Below, in pieces: positions 1-9,124 of a stretch of DNA of 64,000 nt. Source of the DNA: Paracoccus sp. MBLB3053 (lineage in GTDB: Bacteria > Pseudomonadota > Alphaproteobacteria > Rhodobacterales > Rhodobacteraceae). Made by a program: the position numbers and the translations under genes. Where the stretch lies: the NCBI RefSeq assembly GCF_031822435.1, contig NZ_JAVQLW010000001.1:2241501-2305500 (forward strand). Direction: 5' to 3'. The notes beneath the pieces were generated by a model, which saw only the letters and a program-made list of their open reading frames with translations, made no database searches and was not told the origin of the DNA. Numbering within the stretch: the first letter of the stretch is position 1; every line of letters begins with the position of its first letter.

Positions 1-2316
1 AAGGGCGCACTGGCGCTGATTTCGGCGCTGGCTTTGGCCGGGCCGGTTGCGATGGTGCCTATGCCCGCCTCGGCCTATGTGTTCAACAATGTGCGCATAG
101 AAGGCAATCAAAGGATCGAACCCCAGACGATCCTGTCCTTCCTGGACCTTCCGCGGGGGCAGGATGTCAGTGGCGGACAGCTGAATGCGGCGTTCCAGCG
201 CCTGCAGAATTCGGGGCTTTTCGAAAAGGTCGAACTGACGCCTTCGGGAAGTACGCTCGTGGTCACGGTCGCGGAATACCCGACCATCAACACGATCGCG
301 TTCGAGGGCAACAAGCGCCTCAAGGATGACAACCTGAACCAGGTTGTGCAGTCCAAGTCTCGCCGGGTCTATTCGCCCGCCCAGGCCGAGGCCGATGCCG
401 CCGAGATCAGCAAGGTCTATGCCTCGCAAGGGCGTCTGGCCGCGCGGGTCGATCCCAAGATCATCCGTCGCAGTGGCAACCGTGTCGACCTGGTGTTCGA
501 GATCCGCGAAGGCGACGTGACCGAGATCGAGCGGATCGGCTTCGTCGGCAACCGCGCATTCTCGGATCAGAAACTGCGCAATGTGCTGCAGACCAAACAG
601 GCGGGCCTGCTTCGCACTTTCATCAAGCGCGACACGTTTTCCCCCGATCGGCTTCCGGTCGACGAAAAGCTGCTGACCGATTTCTACCGTTCGCGCGGCT
701 ATGCCGACTTCAAGGTTCAGGCCATCGCGCCCGAGGTTGCGCGGGAACGCGATGCTTTCTACATCACTTTCCAGATCCAGGAAGGCCCGCGCTATACCTT
801 CCGCAACATCAACACCGTCAGTGAAGTTCCCGGCGTGGATGCCGCGGATTTCCAGGCGCAGAACCGTGTTCGCCCGGGCGCCGTCTATAACCCGACCTCG
901 ATCGACACCACCATCCGCCGGATGGAGGCGCTGGCGATCAACAAGGGACTGAACTTCGTTTCGATCGAGCCGCGCATCACCCGGAACATGCGCGACCAGA
1001 CGCTGGATCTGACCTTTGCCCTGACGCGCGGGCCGCGGGTCTTCGTCGAACGGATCGACATCGAAGGCAACACGACCACGCTGGACGAGGTGATCCGCCG
1101 GCAGTTTGCGACGGTCGAAGGCGATCCCTTCAACCCGCGTGAGATCCGCAACTCGGCAGAGCGTTTGCGGGCCCTGGGATATTTTGCGGATGTCCAGGCC
1201 GAAAGCCGCCCCGGCTCCAGCGCGGATCAGGTCATCGTCGACGTGAACGTCGAGGAACAGCCCACCGGCAGCCTGTCCTTTGGCGTGAGCTACGGCGTCT
1301 CGACGGGGGTGGGCTTCAACGCCTCTCTGGCCGAGAAGAACTTCCTTGGACGTGGCCAGGAACTGAATCTTTCCTTCGCTGCCGGGTCCGACAACCAGTC
1401 ATCGGGCATTACCTTCGTGGAGCCCTATTTCCTGGGCCGCAACCTGAAGGCGCGGGCGCAGGTCTGGTACAACACGACCAACCGCTACAATTCCGACTAT
1501 AATACACGCTCGGTCGGGTTGCAGACGGGATTCGAATTCCCGGTCTCCGAGAATGGCCGGCTGGAACTGCGCTACAAGCTCAGCAAGGATACCCTGTTCG
1601 ACGTCGACCCGATCGAGGTGGATTCGGAATCGGGTGAACTCGACGGCTCGTCGCCGATCCTGTTCCGCGAGCAGGGCGGCTTCTTCACCTCGGCGCTTGG
1701 CTATACCTACGGTTATGACAGCCGCATCACCGGAATCGACCCGCTGACCCGGTATCGCTTGCGTCTCTCGCAGGATTTCGCCGGTCTGGGCGGAGACGTG
1801 AAATCCGTGACCACCTCGGTCTATGGCGGCGTCGAAAGCAATGCCTGGCGTGAGAACGTAACATTCCTCGCCGAGCTTGAGGGTGGTGCGGTCCATATGC
1901 TCGACGATGAGTCCACGCGTTTCCTTGACCGCTACACCGGCAACGGAAAGATCCGCGGTTTCGAACCCAACGGCCTTGGCCCGCGCGACCTTTATGCGCC
2001 GAACGAAGACGCTCTGGGCGGCAACTATTTCTGGGCACTGCGCACCGAAGTCAGGTTCCCGCTGGGCCTGCCCGAAGAATATGGCATTCAGGGCGGCCTG
2101 TTCGCCGATGCCGGTTCCGTATGGGGGCTAGATGACACGGCCGGTGCCTATGGAAACGAGGTTGATGACGGGATGCATGTCCGCGCAGCCGTTGGTGCCT
2201 CGCTGTTCTGGACGACCCCGATCGGGCCGCTTCGCTTCAACTTCGCCAAGGCCGTCGTGAAAGAGGATTATGACCTCGATCAGCCCTTCGACCTGACGAT
2301 TTCAACGAAGTTCTGA
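1..2316 (+). CDS. bamA: Outer membrane protein assembly factor BamA (5' end cut by window)
   Basis: Central subunit of the BAM complex, which folds beta-barrel proteins into the outer membrane. The frame is open from base 1, and the first residues form the hydrophobic core of a signal peptide ending in ASA before YVFNNVRIEGN, so the true start lies upstream. About 400 residues of tandem POTRA repeats follow (recurrent patterns such as IEGNxR, FEGNKRL, FVGNRAF, IEGNTTT), then a C-terminal Omp85 barrel that ends in the aromatic residue of TISTKF. Length matches the family. The stop overlaps the start of skp by one base (TGATG), which indicates translational coupling. Confidence 0.96.
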   Translation, partial: KGALALISALALAGPVAMVPMPASAYVFNNVRIEGNQRIEPQTILSFLDLPRGQDVSGGQLNAAFQRLQNSGLFEKVELTPSGSTLVVTVAEYPTINTIAFEGNKRLKDDNLNQVVQSKSRRVYSPAQAEADAAEISKVYASQGRLAARVDPKIIRRSGNRVDLVFEIREGDVTEIERIGFVGNRAFSDQKLRNVLQTKQAGLLRTFIKRDTFSPDRLPVDEKLLTDFYRSRGYADFKVQAIAPEVARERDAFYITFQIQEGPRYTFRNINTVSEVPGVDAADFQAQNRVRPGAVYNPTSIDTTIRRMEALAINKGLNFVSIEPRITRNMRDQTLDLTFALTRGPRVFVERIDIEGNTTTLDEVIRRQFATVEGDPFNPREIRNSAERLRALGYFADVQAESRPGSSADQVIVDVNVEEQPTGSLSFGVSYGVSTGVGFNASLAEKNFLGRGQELNLSFAAGSDNQSSGITFVEPYFLGRNLKARAQVWYNTTNRYNSDYNTRSVGLQTGFEFPVSENGRLELRYKLSKDTLFDVDPIEVDSESGELDGSSPILFREQGGFFTSALGYTYGYDSRITGIDPLTRYRLRLSQDFAGLGGDVKSVTTSVYGGVESNAWRENVTFLAELEGGAVHMLDDESTRFLDRYTGNGKIRGFEPNGLGPRDLYAPNEDALGGNYFWALRTEVRFPLGLPEEYGIQGGLFADAGSVWGLDDTAGAYGNEVDDGMHVRAAVGASLFWTTPIGPLRFNFAKAVVKEDYDLDQPFDLTISTKF

Positions 2317-3038
2317 TGCGGATCCGCGCCGCCTCGATCGCGTTGGTTCTGGCTCTGTCGGGGCCGGTCGCGTCCGAGGAGCTGGCGGTCCCCAATGAGA
2401 CGGGTGGCAGCGACATGATCGGTGCGCCCACTCTGCCCCTGGCCGACCAGGCATCACCACCCGGCGAGACGATGCTGATGGTCGAAACGCCCGATCCCGG
2501 ACCGGATCACCCGCCACTGATGATCATGACGATAGATCAGGACGCGGTGTTCCTGAAGTCGCGCTGGGGTATGCGTGTCCAGACCGAACTGGATCGACGC
2601 GGTGATGAGATCGCGGCAGAAAACGAACGCCTCGCGAATGATTTTTCGGCCGAAGAAGACGAGCTGACAAAGTTGCGGGGCACGCTGGCACCGGATGAAT
2701 TCCGCAAGCGCGCCGAGGAATTCGACAAGCGGGTCGTCGAAGTGCGCCGTCAGCGCGACAGCGTGGCGAGGCAGCTTCAGGATGAGATCGAGGAAGAACG
2801 GGCGTCGTTCTTTCGCGCAGCGCTCCCTATTCTTGCTCAATTGATGCAGGAAAGGGGTGCGGTCATCGTGCTCGACCAGAGGTCCATCTTTGTATCCGCA
2901 CAATCCGTCGATGTTACGGATGATCTGGTGGCACGAATGGATCGTCTGATTGGGGAAGGGCCGGTCGCGCCTTCCGATGCCGAAACGAGTTCCGAGACGG
3001 CAACGGAAGGACGCGAGAACGCGCCTTCCAAGCCCTGA
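2316..3038 (+). CDS. skp: Skp/OmpH-family periplasmic chaperone
   Basis: A 240-residue protein expected to hold unfolded outer-membrane proteins in the periplasm and deliver them to BamA. It has a short N-terminal signal sequence (IALVLALSGPVASEE), then a roughly 50-residue Pro-rich linker. The Skp core follows: IDQDAVFLKSRWG, a long charged helical hairpin (about residues 85-165), and IVLDQRSIFVSAQSVDVTDDLV, typical of OmpH. The N-terminal linker makes it longer than enterobacterial Skp. The start overlaps the bamA stop, as in many alphaproteobacteria. The usual downstream fabZ-lpxA genes are absent, and only 5 bp separate its stop from the convergent nucleoside hydrolase. Confidence 0.92.
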   Translation: MRIRAASIALVLALSGPVASEELAVPNETGGSDMIGAPTLPLADQASPPGETMLMVETPDPGPDHPPLMIMTIDQDAVFLKSRWGMRVQTELDRRGDEIAAENERLANDFSAEEDELTKLRGTLAPDEFRKRAEEFDKRVVEVRRQRDSVARQLQDEIEEERASFFRAALPILAQLMQERGAVIVLDQRSIFVSAQSVDVTDDLVARMDRLIGEGPVAPSDAETSSETATEGRENAPSKP

Positions 3039-3043
3039 CCTTT

Positions 3044-3988
3044 CTAAATCCTGCGGTCCAAACTGCCGATCCTTTCGGTCAGCAGATCGAAGAATCCGTC
3101 GCGATCGATGTCGCGCAGGAACATTGCGTTTGGCTTGCGTCCCGTGACACGCCACCAGTCTGCCACAGTCATGCCCTGCGTGAACTCTCCAGCCGTCTCG
3201 ATCTCGACATTGATATGGCGGCCTTGGAACAGATCGGGACGGATGAGATAGGCGATCGCGCAAGGGTCGTGTAACGGCGCACCTTCGCTTCCATATTTCG
3301 ACCGGTCGTAACGCTCGAAGAAATCGGTCCAGCCTGCGACCGCGCGTCCAACCGGGCCGGTTGATCGCATGGTTTCGACCCATTCACGGTTGGTCAAGGC
3401 GCGGTGCGTGACATCCAACGGCAGCACGGACAGGGGAACCCCGCTTGAAAAGACCAGCTTGGCCGCCTCAGGATCGACATAGATGTTGAATTCGGCGGCG
3501 GGTGTCACATTTCCGACCTCGAAATATGCCCCGCCCATCAGAACGATTTCCCTGACACGGGGAATGATCTCGGGAGCTCGCTCGAAAGCCGTGGCAATAT
3601 TGGTCAAAGGCCCGATCGGGACCAGGGTCACGTCCCCCGGTTCCTGGCCGCGCAGCGTCTCGATAATGAAATCTACCGCGTGGGCTTCGCCCAGGGCGGT
3701 TTCGGGTTCGAAGATCTCGATGCCGTCGATTCCCGACTTTCCGTGCACATATTCGGCCGTCACGAGCGGGCGACACATCGGGCGATCGCAGCCGGCGTGG
3801 ACGGGAATGTCCTTTCGTCCCGCGATTTCGCAGATGATACGGGCATTGCGATGGGTCAGGTCCAGCGGAACATTTCCTGCGACCGTGGTCAGACCCAGGA
3901 CTTCAAGCTCGGGGCTTGCAAGCGCAAGCAGGATGGCAACGGCGTCGTCCTGGCCGGGATCGGTGTCGATGATGATCTTGCGGGTCAT
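3044..3988 (-). CDS. Nucleoside hydrolase (inosine/uridine-preferring family)
   Basis: Hydrolyses the N-glycosidic bond of ribonucleosides for salvage. The N-terminal calcium-binding motif DTDPGQDDAVAI, the LTTVAGN segment, PIGPLTNIA, MGGAYFEVGNVTPAAEFNIYVDPEAA and a C-terminal HDPCAIAYL active-site motif are all visible. The start at 3988 is preferred to in-frame upstream codons because GGAGAG sits about 5 bases before it and homology begins at MTRKIIIDTD. This gives 314 residues, the usual family length. Substrate (purine or pyrimidine) cannot be decided from sequence. It follows the penicillin acylase gene on the same strand with a gap of 56 bp. Confidence 0.92.
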   Translation of the reverse strand: MTRKIIIDTDPGQDDAVAILLALASPELEVLGLTTVAGNVPLDLTHRNARIICEIAGRKDIPVHAGCDRPMCRPLVTAEYVHGKSGIDGIEIFEPETALGEAHAVDFIIETLRGQEPGDVTLVPIGPLTNIATAFERAPEIIPRVREIVLMGGAYFEVGNVTPAAEFNIYVDPEAAKLVFSSGVPLSVLPLDVTHRALTNREWVETMRSTGPVGRAVAGWTDFFERYDRSKYGSEGAPLHDPCAIAYLIRPDLFQGRHINVEIETAGEFTQGMTVADWWRVTGRKPNAMFLRDIDRDGFFDLLTERIGSLDRRI

Positions 3989-4044
3989 TCCACTCTCCAT
4001 ACGTCGAGGCGAGAATGACCACCCAAGCGAGGGATGCAAGGGGG

Positions 4045-6501
4045 CTATCTGCCCGGCGGTTCCAGATGGGTAATGCCCGCCGCCGCGGCACGGGCCAGTT
4101 CGGGGTCGAGCGACATCCGGACATATTCGCCCCGCCGCCAAAGCTCGGACATGTCGTCGTAATGGCGCGACAGCGGATGGCCCGATTGCCCGGTCGAGAT
4201 GATGAAGACCGAACTGTCGGGATCGGCAAGATCATAGACCCCGCGATAGGCTGCCCCCGTCACGTTGAGATAGGGGTTGCGCCCGTAGCCCAGAACGCCC
4301 GCATGGGCGATGGTCGAATTCCCGCCAGATGTCGGCTGCACGATATTCACCAGATAGGACAGCCCCCGCAGATCGCCAAGCGCGGGATGGACATGGCGTG
4401 CCTGGTGCATGTCGCCCCAGCGCCAGCTTTCCAGATCGGGCCCGAACCGGGCGGTCAATTCAAGCAGCGCCTCGTCAAGAGCCTGCCGGGCGATCTGCGT
4501 GCAGGTCTCGACCGGGGTTGACTGACGGATATCGCACCAGACCGCCGCGCCATTCGTGTCGCGGAAAACCCGGTCCAGAAAATCGGGGTAAAGCTCGGTC
4601 AGCTCATCGGCCAAGGGTCCCAGCTCATCGCGCAGGATGCGATCCTGAAGAGCGCCCATCCAGGCGGCATGGATCAGGGGTTCGGGCAGGTGTTCGCTGA
4701 GCGTTCCGTCCCAATTGGCAAGCAGGGCCAGCGCGTCCTGGCGCTGCCTTTCGGGCGTGCCCATAGGCGCAGGCTCTCCGGTAAACCACAGATCCGCGCC
4801 GACAAGCGGCAGGATCGACCGGGCGACCGGACTGACGATATCATTCTGGGCCGCGATGAAGCTGTCGCGCGAATGCACCTCGCGGCTGTCCAGAAGGTGC
4901 TGAAGACGGTCCTGCCGGAAATGATTGCCCCGGTCGAAGCCAAGCAGCGGTTCGCCCGAGATCGGCGCCCCGGTGACAGCCACGATTCCGCTAGGAGGTG
5001 CAAGATCGCCCGCCACGCTGGGCGCCGCTTCCTGGCCAAGCCACTGATTGCCGGCGATCCAACCCGGTTGGGGCAGGCGTCCCTTGCTGACCGATGCCGG
5101 ATCCCGGATCGGCATTTCTCCGGCCACGATACGCCCGACCCCCGTCTTGTCGGCCAGAACGACTTCGAGAGCGGGCGCGACAAGCATGCCAAGGGCGTCG
5201 GCTGCTGCCTGCCTGTCCGACGCCCGCATCAAGGCCATAAGCGCGCTCATCGAGCGGTCGTCCCCATGGCCTCCGGTCCATGCCAATGCAGCGACATGGC
5301 CTGCTGGCAGGACGCTCGCGATATCGAGGTAGTTGGCAGGCAGGATCGGCCCGTTCGCGGTTTCACGCAGCGTGATCGTTCGCGATGGCTTGCCGCGCAC
5401 GCCCAGCGTCTCGCTATGGGTGGCAAACTCCGTCCATCCCTCTGTCCCGCGATAGCGATCGGGATCGCCGGGCTGGACCTCTTCGATGAAGATATCCTGG
5501 TCGTCAACCTGGGCAGGGCTGATGCCCCAGGCAAGTTCGGTATTCCGTCCCGACAGGACCAAGGGAACGCCGGGGATCGTTCCGCCGATCACGCCGCCGG
5601 ATGACAGCTCGATCCGCGCGAGATACCAAAGGCCCGGCGCGGTCAGCGCGAATTGTGGATCGTTCGCCAAAAGGGCGCCGCCCGCCGCCGTCCGATCGGC
5701 GGCAGCGGCCCAGCCGCTCCCACCGGCCCCCATCGAGGGGGCAAGATAGCCAGCGAGGGTGGTAGGCCAGTCGGCCTCGAGCGTGCGCCGCTCGGCCCCG
5801 GCGAAACGGCCTCCGCTGAACAGGCTCGCATAGGTCGGAAGTGGCGGCTCACCCGGAGCGGCCATCAGCTCCTGCCCACGTTCCGGAGCGGCCAGAGAAA
5901 TGCGGGCCCGCAGGATCTCGCGCCTGATCTGCTGGGTCGAGGTTGCCGCGAGGAGCTTCAGGATTGCAAGCGAATCGGCGGGTTCCCAATAGGAGATATT
6001 GTCCGGAAACAGGAAGAATTCGGGTGCGCCGCGCCCGCGCGCCCCCAGATTGATCTGCTGGATCCAGGAATTGATCCCGTCGGCATAGGCCCTGAGCGCA
6101 CTGAGCGTTTCGGGGGTCTGCGCCTCGACCGAGGCCCGCGCATTGCGATAAAGACCCAGGCGACGCGCAAGATCGTCAGCGGGCAGCGCGCCTTCGCCAT
6201 AAATCTCGGCAAGCCGCCCCTGCGCCGCGCGGCGCAGCACGTTCATCTGGAACAGCCGGTCCTGCGCATGCGCCAAGCCCAGAGCGAAGAATACGTCATG
6301 GTCGTCCTGCCCAAAGATATGCGGCACATCCTCGGTGGTTCGGACGATCTCGACCGGAGCGGAGATCCCCGCAACCTCATAGGTTGCGCCGTAATCCGGC
6401 AGCGAGCGGACGGCGAAATACCAGGCCAAAGCCATCAACGCGGCGCCTGCCACAATCAATCCGACCGTAAGGCGCACGAGCCAGCGAAATAGTGTCACCA
6501 T
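4045..6501 (-). CDS. Penicillin acylase family protein (Ntn hydrolase, S45)
   Basis: An 818-residue S45 peptidase/acylase. The family is made as a precursor that cleaves itself to expose an N-terminal catalytic Ser. Visible features are an N-terminal membrane or signal segment (about residues 8-30), the alpha-chain region with VPHIFGQDDHDVFFALGLAHAQDRLFQMNVLRR, and the processing site GGSGW, placing the nucleophile at about Ser262. ADRTAAGGALLANDPQF follows. Real substrates of environmental members are mostly unknown (N-acyl homoserine lactones, beta-lactams and other amides are known for relatives), so I do not assign one. It is divergent from the downstream dehydrogenase gene. Confidence 0.92.
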   Translation of the reverse strand: MVTLFRWLVRLTVGLIVAGAALMALAWYFAVRSLPDYGATYEVAGISAPVEIVRTTEDVPHIFGQDDHDVFFALGLAHAQDRLFQMNVLRRAAQGRLAEIYGEGALPADDLARRLGLYRNARASVEAQTPETLSALRAYADGINSWIQQINLGARGRGAPEFFLFPDNISYWEPADSLAILKLLAATSTQQIRREILRARISLAAPERGQELMAAPGEPPLPTYASLFSGGRFAGAERRTLEADWPTTLAGYLAPSMGAGGSGWAAAADRTAAGGALLANDPQFALTAPGLWYLARIELSSGGVIGGTIPGVPLVLSGRNTELAWGISPAQVDDQDIFIEEVQPGDPDRYRGTEGWTEFATHSETLGVRGKPSRTITLRETANGPILPANYLDIASVLPAGHVAALAWTGGHGDDRSMSALMALMRASDRQAAADALGMLVAPALEVVLADKTGVGRIVAGEMPIRDPASVSKGRLPQPGWIAGNQWLGQEAAPSVAGDLAPPSGIVAVTGAPISGEPLLGFDRGNHFRQDRLQHLLDSREVHSRDSFIAAQNDIVSPVARSILPLVGADLWFTGEPAPMGTPERQRQDALALLANWDGTLSEHLPEPLIHAAWMGALQDRILRDELGPLADELTELYPDFLDRVFRDTNGAAVWCDIRQSTPVETCTQIARQALDEALLELTARFGPDLESWRWGDMHQARHVHPALGDLRGLSYLVNIVQPTSGGNSTIAHAGVLGYGRNPYLNVTGAAYRGVYDLADPDSSVFIISTGQSGHPLSRHYDDMSELWRRGEYVRMSLDPELARAAAAGITHLEPPGR

Positions 6502-6634
6502 GAATCGGGCGCGGTCTCAATGCTTTGGCGCACAGGTGGTTGACCCGTGCGGCAGGTGGTGGAAATCATGCGTTTGAATAGGGCAGGGCGCGTGCCGGAT
6601 CAACGCGCCTTTTTGCAGGCTTGGGGAGAAAATT

Positions 6635-7501
6635 ATGGCACGGGTCGCATTTCTTGGATTGGGTGTGATGGGCTTTCCGATGGCGGGGCATCTTGCCGCC
6701 AAGGGACATGAAGTAACGGTCTGGAACCGAACCGCGACCAAGGCCGAGCAATGGACGGCCAAGCATCCGGGCCAATCTGCCAAGACCGCCCGCGAAGCAG
6801 CAGAGGGGGCTGAGATCGTTCTTGCCTGCGTCGGAAATGACAACGACCTTCGCGAAGTCTGCACCTCGTCGGATGGCGCCTTCGCCGGCATGTCGCGTGG
6901 CGCGCTTTTTGTCGATCACACGACGGTATCGGCGGCCGTGACGCGCGAACTTTCTGCCTTGGCGGGTGAGGCGGGCTTCGGCTATGTCGATGCGCCGGTC
7001 TCCGGGGGGCAGGCGGGTGCCGAAAATGGCAAGCTTTCCATCATGTGCGGCGGCTCGCAGGAGGACTACGCGCGGGCCGAGCCTGTCATTGCGGCCTATG
7101 CCAAGATCTGCAAGCTCATGGGCCCTTCGGGCGCCGGGCAACTGACCAAGATGTGCAATCAGATCGCGATTGCCGGGCTTGTCCAGGGGCTGTCGGAATC
7201 CTTGAACTTCGCGGAAAAGGCCGGGCTTTCGATTGCCGATGTGGTCGAGGTCATCAGCCAGGGGGCCGCAGGCAGTTGGCAGATGCAGAACCGTTTTGCG
7301 ACCATGGCCGAGAATCGGTTCGATTTCGGCTTTGCCGTGGACTGGATGCGCAAGGACCTCGGCATCTGTCTCGCGACAGCCGAGGAGAATGGCGCAAGCC
7401 TTCCCGTCACCGCACTTGTCGACCAGTTCTACAAGGAAGTGCAGCATATGGGAGGCGGACGCTGGGACACCTCGTCCCTGATCGCGCGGCTTCGCAGGTA
7501 G
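6635..7501 (+). CDS. NAD(P)-dependent beta-hydroxyacid dehydrogenase (3-hydroxyisobutyrate dehydrogenase family)
   Basis: A 288-residue oxidoreductase of the 6-phosphogluconate/3-hydroxyisobutyrate dehydrogenase family. The Rossmann motif is GLGVMGFPMAGHLAAKGHEVTVWNRT. The substrate-binding motif DAPVSGGQAGAENGKLSIMCGG and the catalytic-lysine segment GQLTKMCNQ are intact. The start ATG has GGGGAGA about 6 bases upstream. Family members act on 3-hydroxyisobutyrate, tartronate semialdehyde or succinic semialdehyde. The divergent acylase and following tRNA give no pathway context, so the substrate stays open. Confidence 0.9.
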   Translation: MARVAFLGLGVMGFPMAGHLAAKGHEVTVWNRTATKAEQWTAKHPGQSAKTAREAAEGAEIVLACVGNDNDLREVCTSSDGAFAGMSRGALFVDHTTVSAAVTRELSALAGEAGFGYVDAPVSGGQAGAENGKLSIMCGGSQEDYARAEPVIAAYAKICKLMGPSGAGQLTKMCNQIAIAGLVQGLSESLNFAEKAGLSIADVVEVISQGAAGSWQMQNRFATMAENRFDFGFAVDWMRKDLGICLATAEENGASLPVTALVDQFYKEVQHMGGGRWDTSSLIARLRR

Positions 7502-7673
7502 GTGCTTGCCATTGCCGTCCGCTTCGGGTTATCAGCGCGACGACCCTTTCACGGGCGGTCAACCTGTTTGGCAGAGCGTCTCGTTTACCCCGAGAATGTT
7601 GACCGATCAGTGACCGGAAACGAAAGCGAAAAACACGGCATGATCCCCAAGTGACGTGTCGTGCTGCCAAAGT

Positions 7674-7748
7674 GGGGCGGTAGCTCAGCGGTAGAGCGAC
7701 ACGTTTACACCGTGTTGGTCGGGGGTTCGATCCCCTCCCGCCCCACCA
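7674..7748 (+). tRNA. tRNA-Val (anticodon TAC)
   Basis: Folds as a complete 75-nt tRNA. The acceptor stem is GGGGCGG/CCGCCCC, the D-arm is GCTC...GAGC, and the anticodon stem is ACACG/CGTGT with loop TTTACAC, so positions 34-36 are TAC. The T-arm GGGGG-TTCGATC-CCCTC has one G-U pair. The CCA end is encoded. Confidence 0.97.
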
Positions 7749-7828
7749 TTTCGTGCAATGCCGATGATGCGGCTGTATCGCAAGATCGACTTATTTGCCG
7801 CCATGTGCGCGAACTGCTCCCAAGCAGA

Positions 7829-8083
7829 TCAGCCCGTGATCGGGGCGTAAAGGCGAAGCGTGATCTCCAGGCAACAGCCATCCGCCTCGGTGCCGGAAAC
7901 CCTGACGCTTTCCACGAAGACCTTTTCGGTTTTCCCTGAGATTTCGACCACCCCGGCCTTCAGCGCTTGCAGTTGATCCTGATCCAGCGATGTCTCGGTT
8001 TTGAAGGTGACATAGTCACCGCCATGTGTCGCCATACCCGAAAGAGCGGGTCCATCTTCAAAGCTTAGTTTTGCCTCTGTCAT
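7829..8083 (-). CDS. Small conserved-looking protein of unknown function (84 aa)
   Basis: I do not recognise a family. The ATG at 8083 has a near-perfect Shine-Dalgarno (AAGGAGGAG, about 7 bases away), which decides the start over an in-frame codon at 8122. The product begins MTEAKLSFEDG, is mildly acidic, has no signal peptide or membrane segment, and shows alternating beta-like patterns (DYVTFKTETSL; KVFVESVRVSG; CCLEITLRLYAP), which suggests a small beta-rich domain. It lies 35 bp downstream of another small gene on the same strand and is probably cotranscribed with it. Confidence 0.65.
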   Translation of the reverse strand: MTEAKLSFEDGPALSGMATHGGDYVTFKTETSLDQDQLQALKAGVVEISGKTEKVFVESVRVSGTEADGCCLEITLRLYAPITG

Positions 8084-8118
8084 TCGGATTTCTCCTCCTT
8101 GCGGTGGGATGAACGCGC

Positions 8119-8367
8119 TCACTCCGTTGGATCACCGCTCGCCGGTCCTGGTGCAGGCGGGCGGCTGTAGCGCGGCTGCCTGGCCGTCGTCCGATGGTCG
8201 TAAACCGAGCCAGGCTCGTTCAGGTCTGGTGGTCTGGGCTGATCTGCGGTCGCAGGTTTGGCGGCCTCGCTCGAATCGGCTGTCTTGCGCGCGACTTTCA
8301 TGCGGGGAGGATAGATCGCCGTATTGAGCGGTGGCCGTTCCTTGTCGTGATCCTTCTGGTTTCCCAT
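8119..8367 (-). CDS. Small Pro-rich, probably disordered protein of unknown function (82 aa)
   Basis: The start at 8367 is chosen for the strong Shine-Dalgarno AAAGGAGG 7 bases upstream. The product starts MGNQKDHDKERPP and is hydrophilic and rich in Pro, Ala, Arg and charged residues, with no predicted membrane segment, so it is likely unstructured. No family is recognised. It is followed 35 bp later by the 84-residue gene, and the pair looks like a two-gene operon. The excellent ribosome binding site is the main reason to believe it is translated. Confidence 0.5.
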   Translation of the reverse strand: MGNQKDHDKERPPLNTAIYPPRMKVARKTADSSEAAKPATADQPRPPDLNEPGSVYDHRTTARQPRYSRPPAPGPASGDPTE

Positions 8368-9124
8368 AGGAGCCTCCTTTGGTTCTGCCAACTCAACTGC
8401 CCGCATCGATGGATGTTCCGTCCTTGCCAGGGACGAAAGGGACGGCGCCTTCAGACATGGTCTGGAAAGTGGAGAAGGTCAGGCGGACGATCAGCGTTGA
8501 TAACCGTTCGCCGCAAATGCTTATAGGCCGCCGCCGGTATCGGGGATGGTCCGTCGGACGTTTCCATCGGCTAGGTCCCGCATTTATGCGGGTCATGGCC
8601 GGCATCTGATCATCGGCTGGGCTTCTTTGAAGGCGTGCGGTTGCCGTTGTTCTTGCAGGGTTGCCCCTCCGACAGCGTTCAATTGACGAGCGGACAGAAC
8701 GGCTTTGCCAACATGGGGGGCATCCAAGAATGCGACACTGGGCGAAGATCGGGCGAGGCCACCACACACTCGCCCGATGAGGACGTAGATAGCAGACAAT
8801 CGCGCCCAGATATGTGCGCACGATCACAAAGCCCGCCTCGACAGTTTTTTTTCGCGCATCCGAGCAGCAAGGATTGTTTCGACAGAGGCGACCGAAACCC
8901 TCCGGCTCCGGGCCTGGAACCCCCGACTGACATCGTGACCTGTTCGCTGCCACCTCAGGGCCAGACGTCACCGCCGCAGATAGGATTCCGATATAGCTAG
9001 GGCTGCGCAGGCGATCGACAATCCAAAGCGACGCGCCCACATTTGATCCAGGCTACGTATCTGACGAATGTCGGTGAGCGAGATGACCGATCCTTAACGC
9101 TATTTCATGTTCGGAGACATAAGC
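8368..9124. other. Stretch of about 750 bp with no convincing gene
   Basis: Several open frames exist on both strands, the longest a 215-codon minus-strand frame, but all are Cys/Arg/Ser-rich, overlap each other, and show no recognisable motif or ribosome binding site. The sequence directly before 8367 presumably holds the promoter for the leftward small operon. The last bases hold the ribosome binding site of the GST gene. The rest may be decayed sequence. I found no clear inverted-repeat ends of an insertion sequence. Confidence 0.5.

Noticed and set aside
8393..9040. A 215-codon minus-strand open frame
   Set aside because: Composition is rich in Cys, Arg and Ser with no motif, no ribosome binding site and overlap with other equally open frames. 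It looks like chance in GC-rich DNA.
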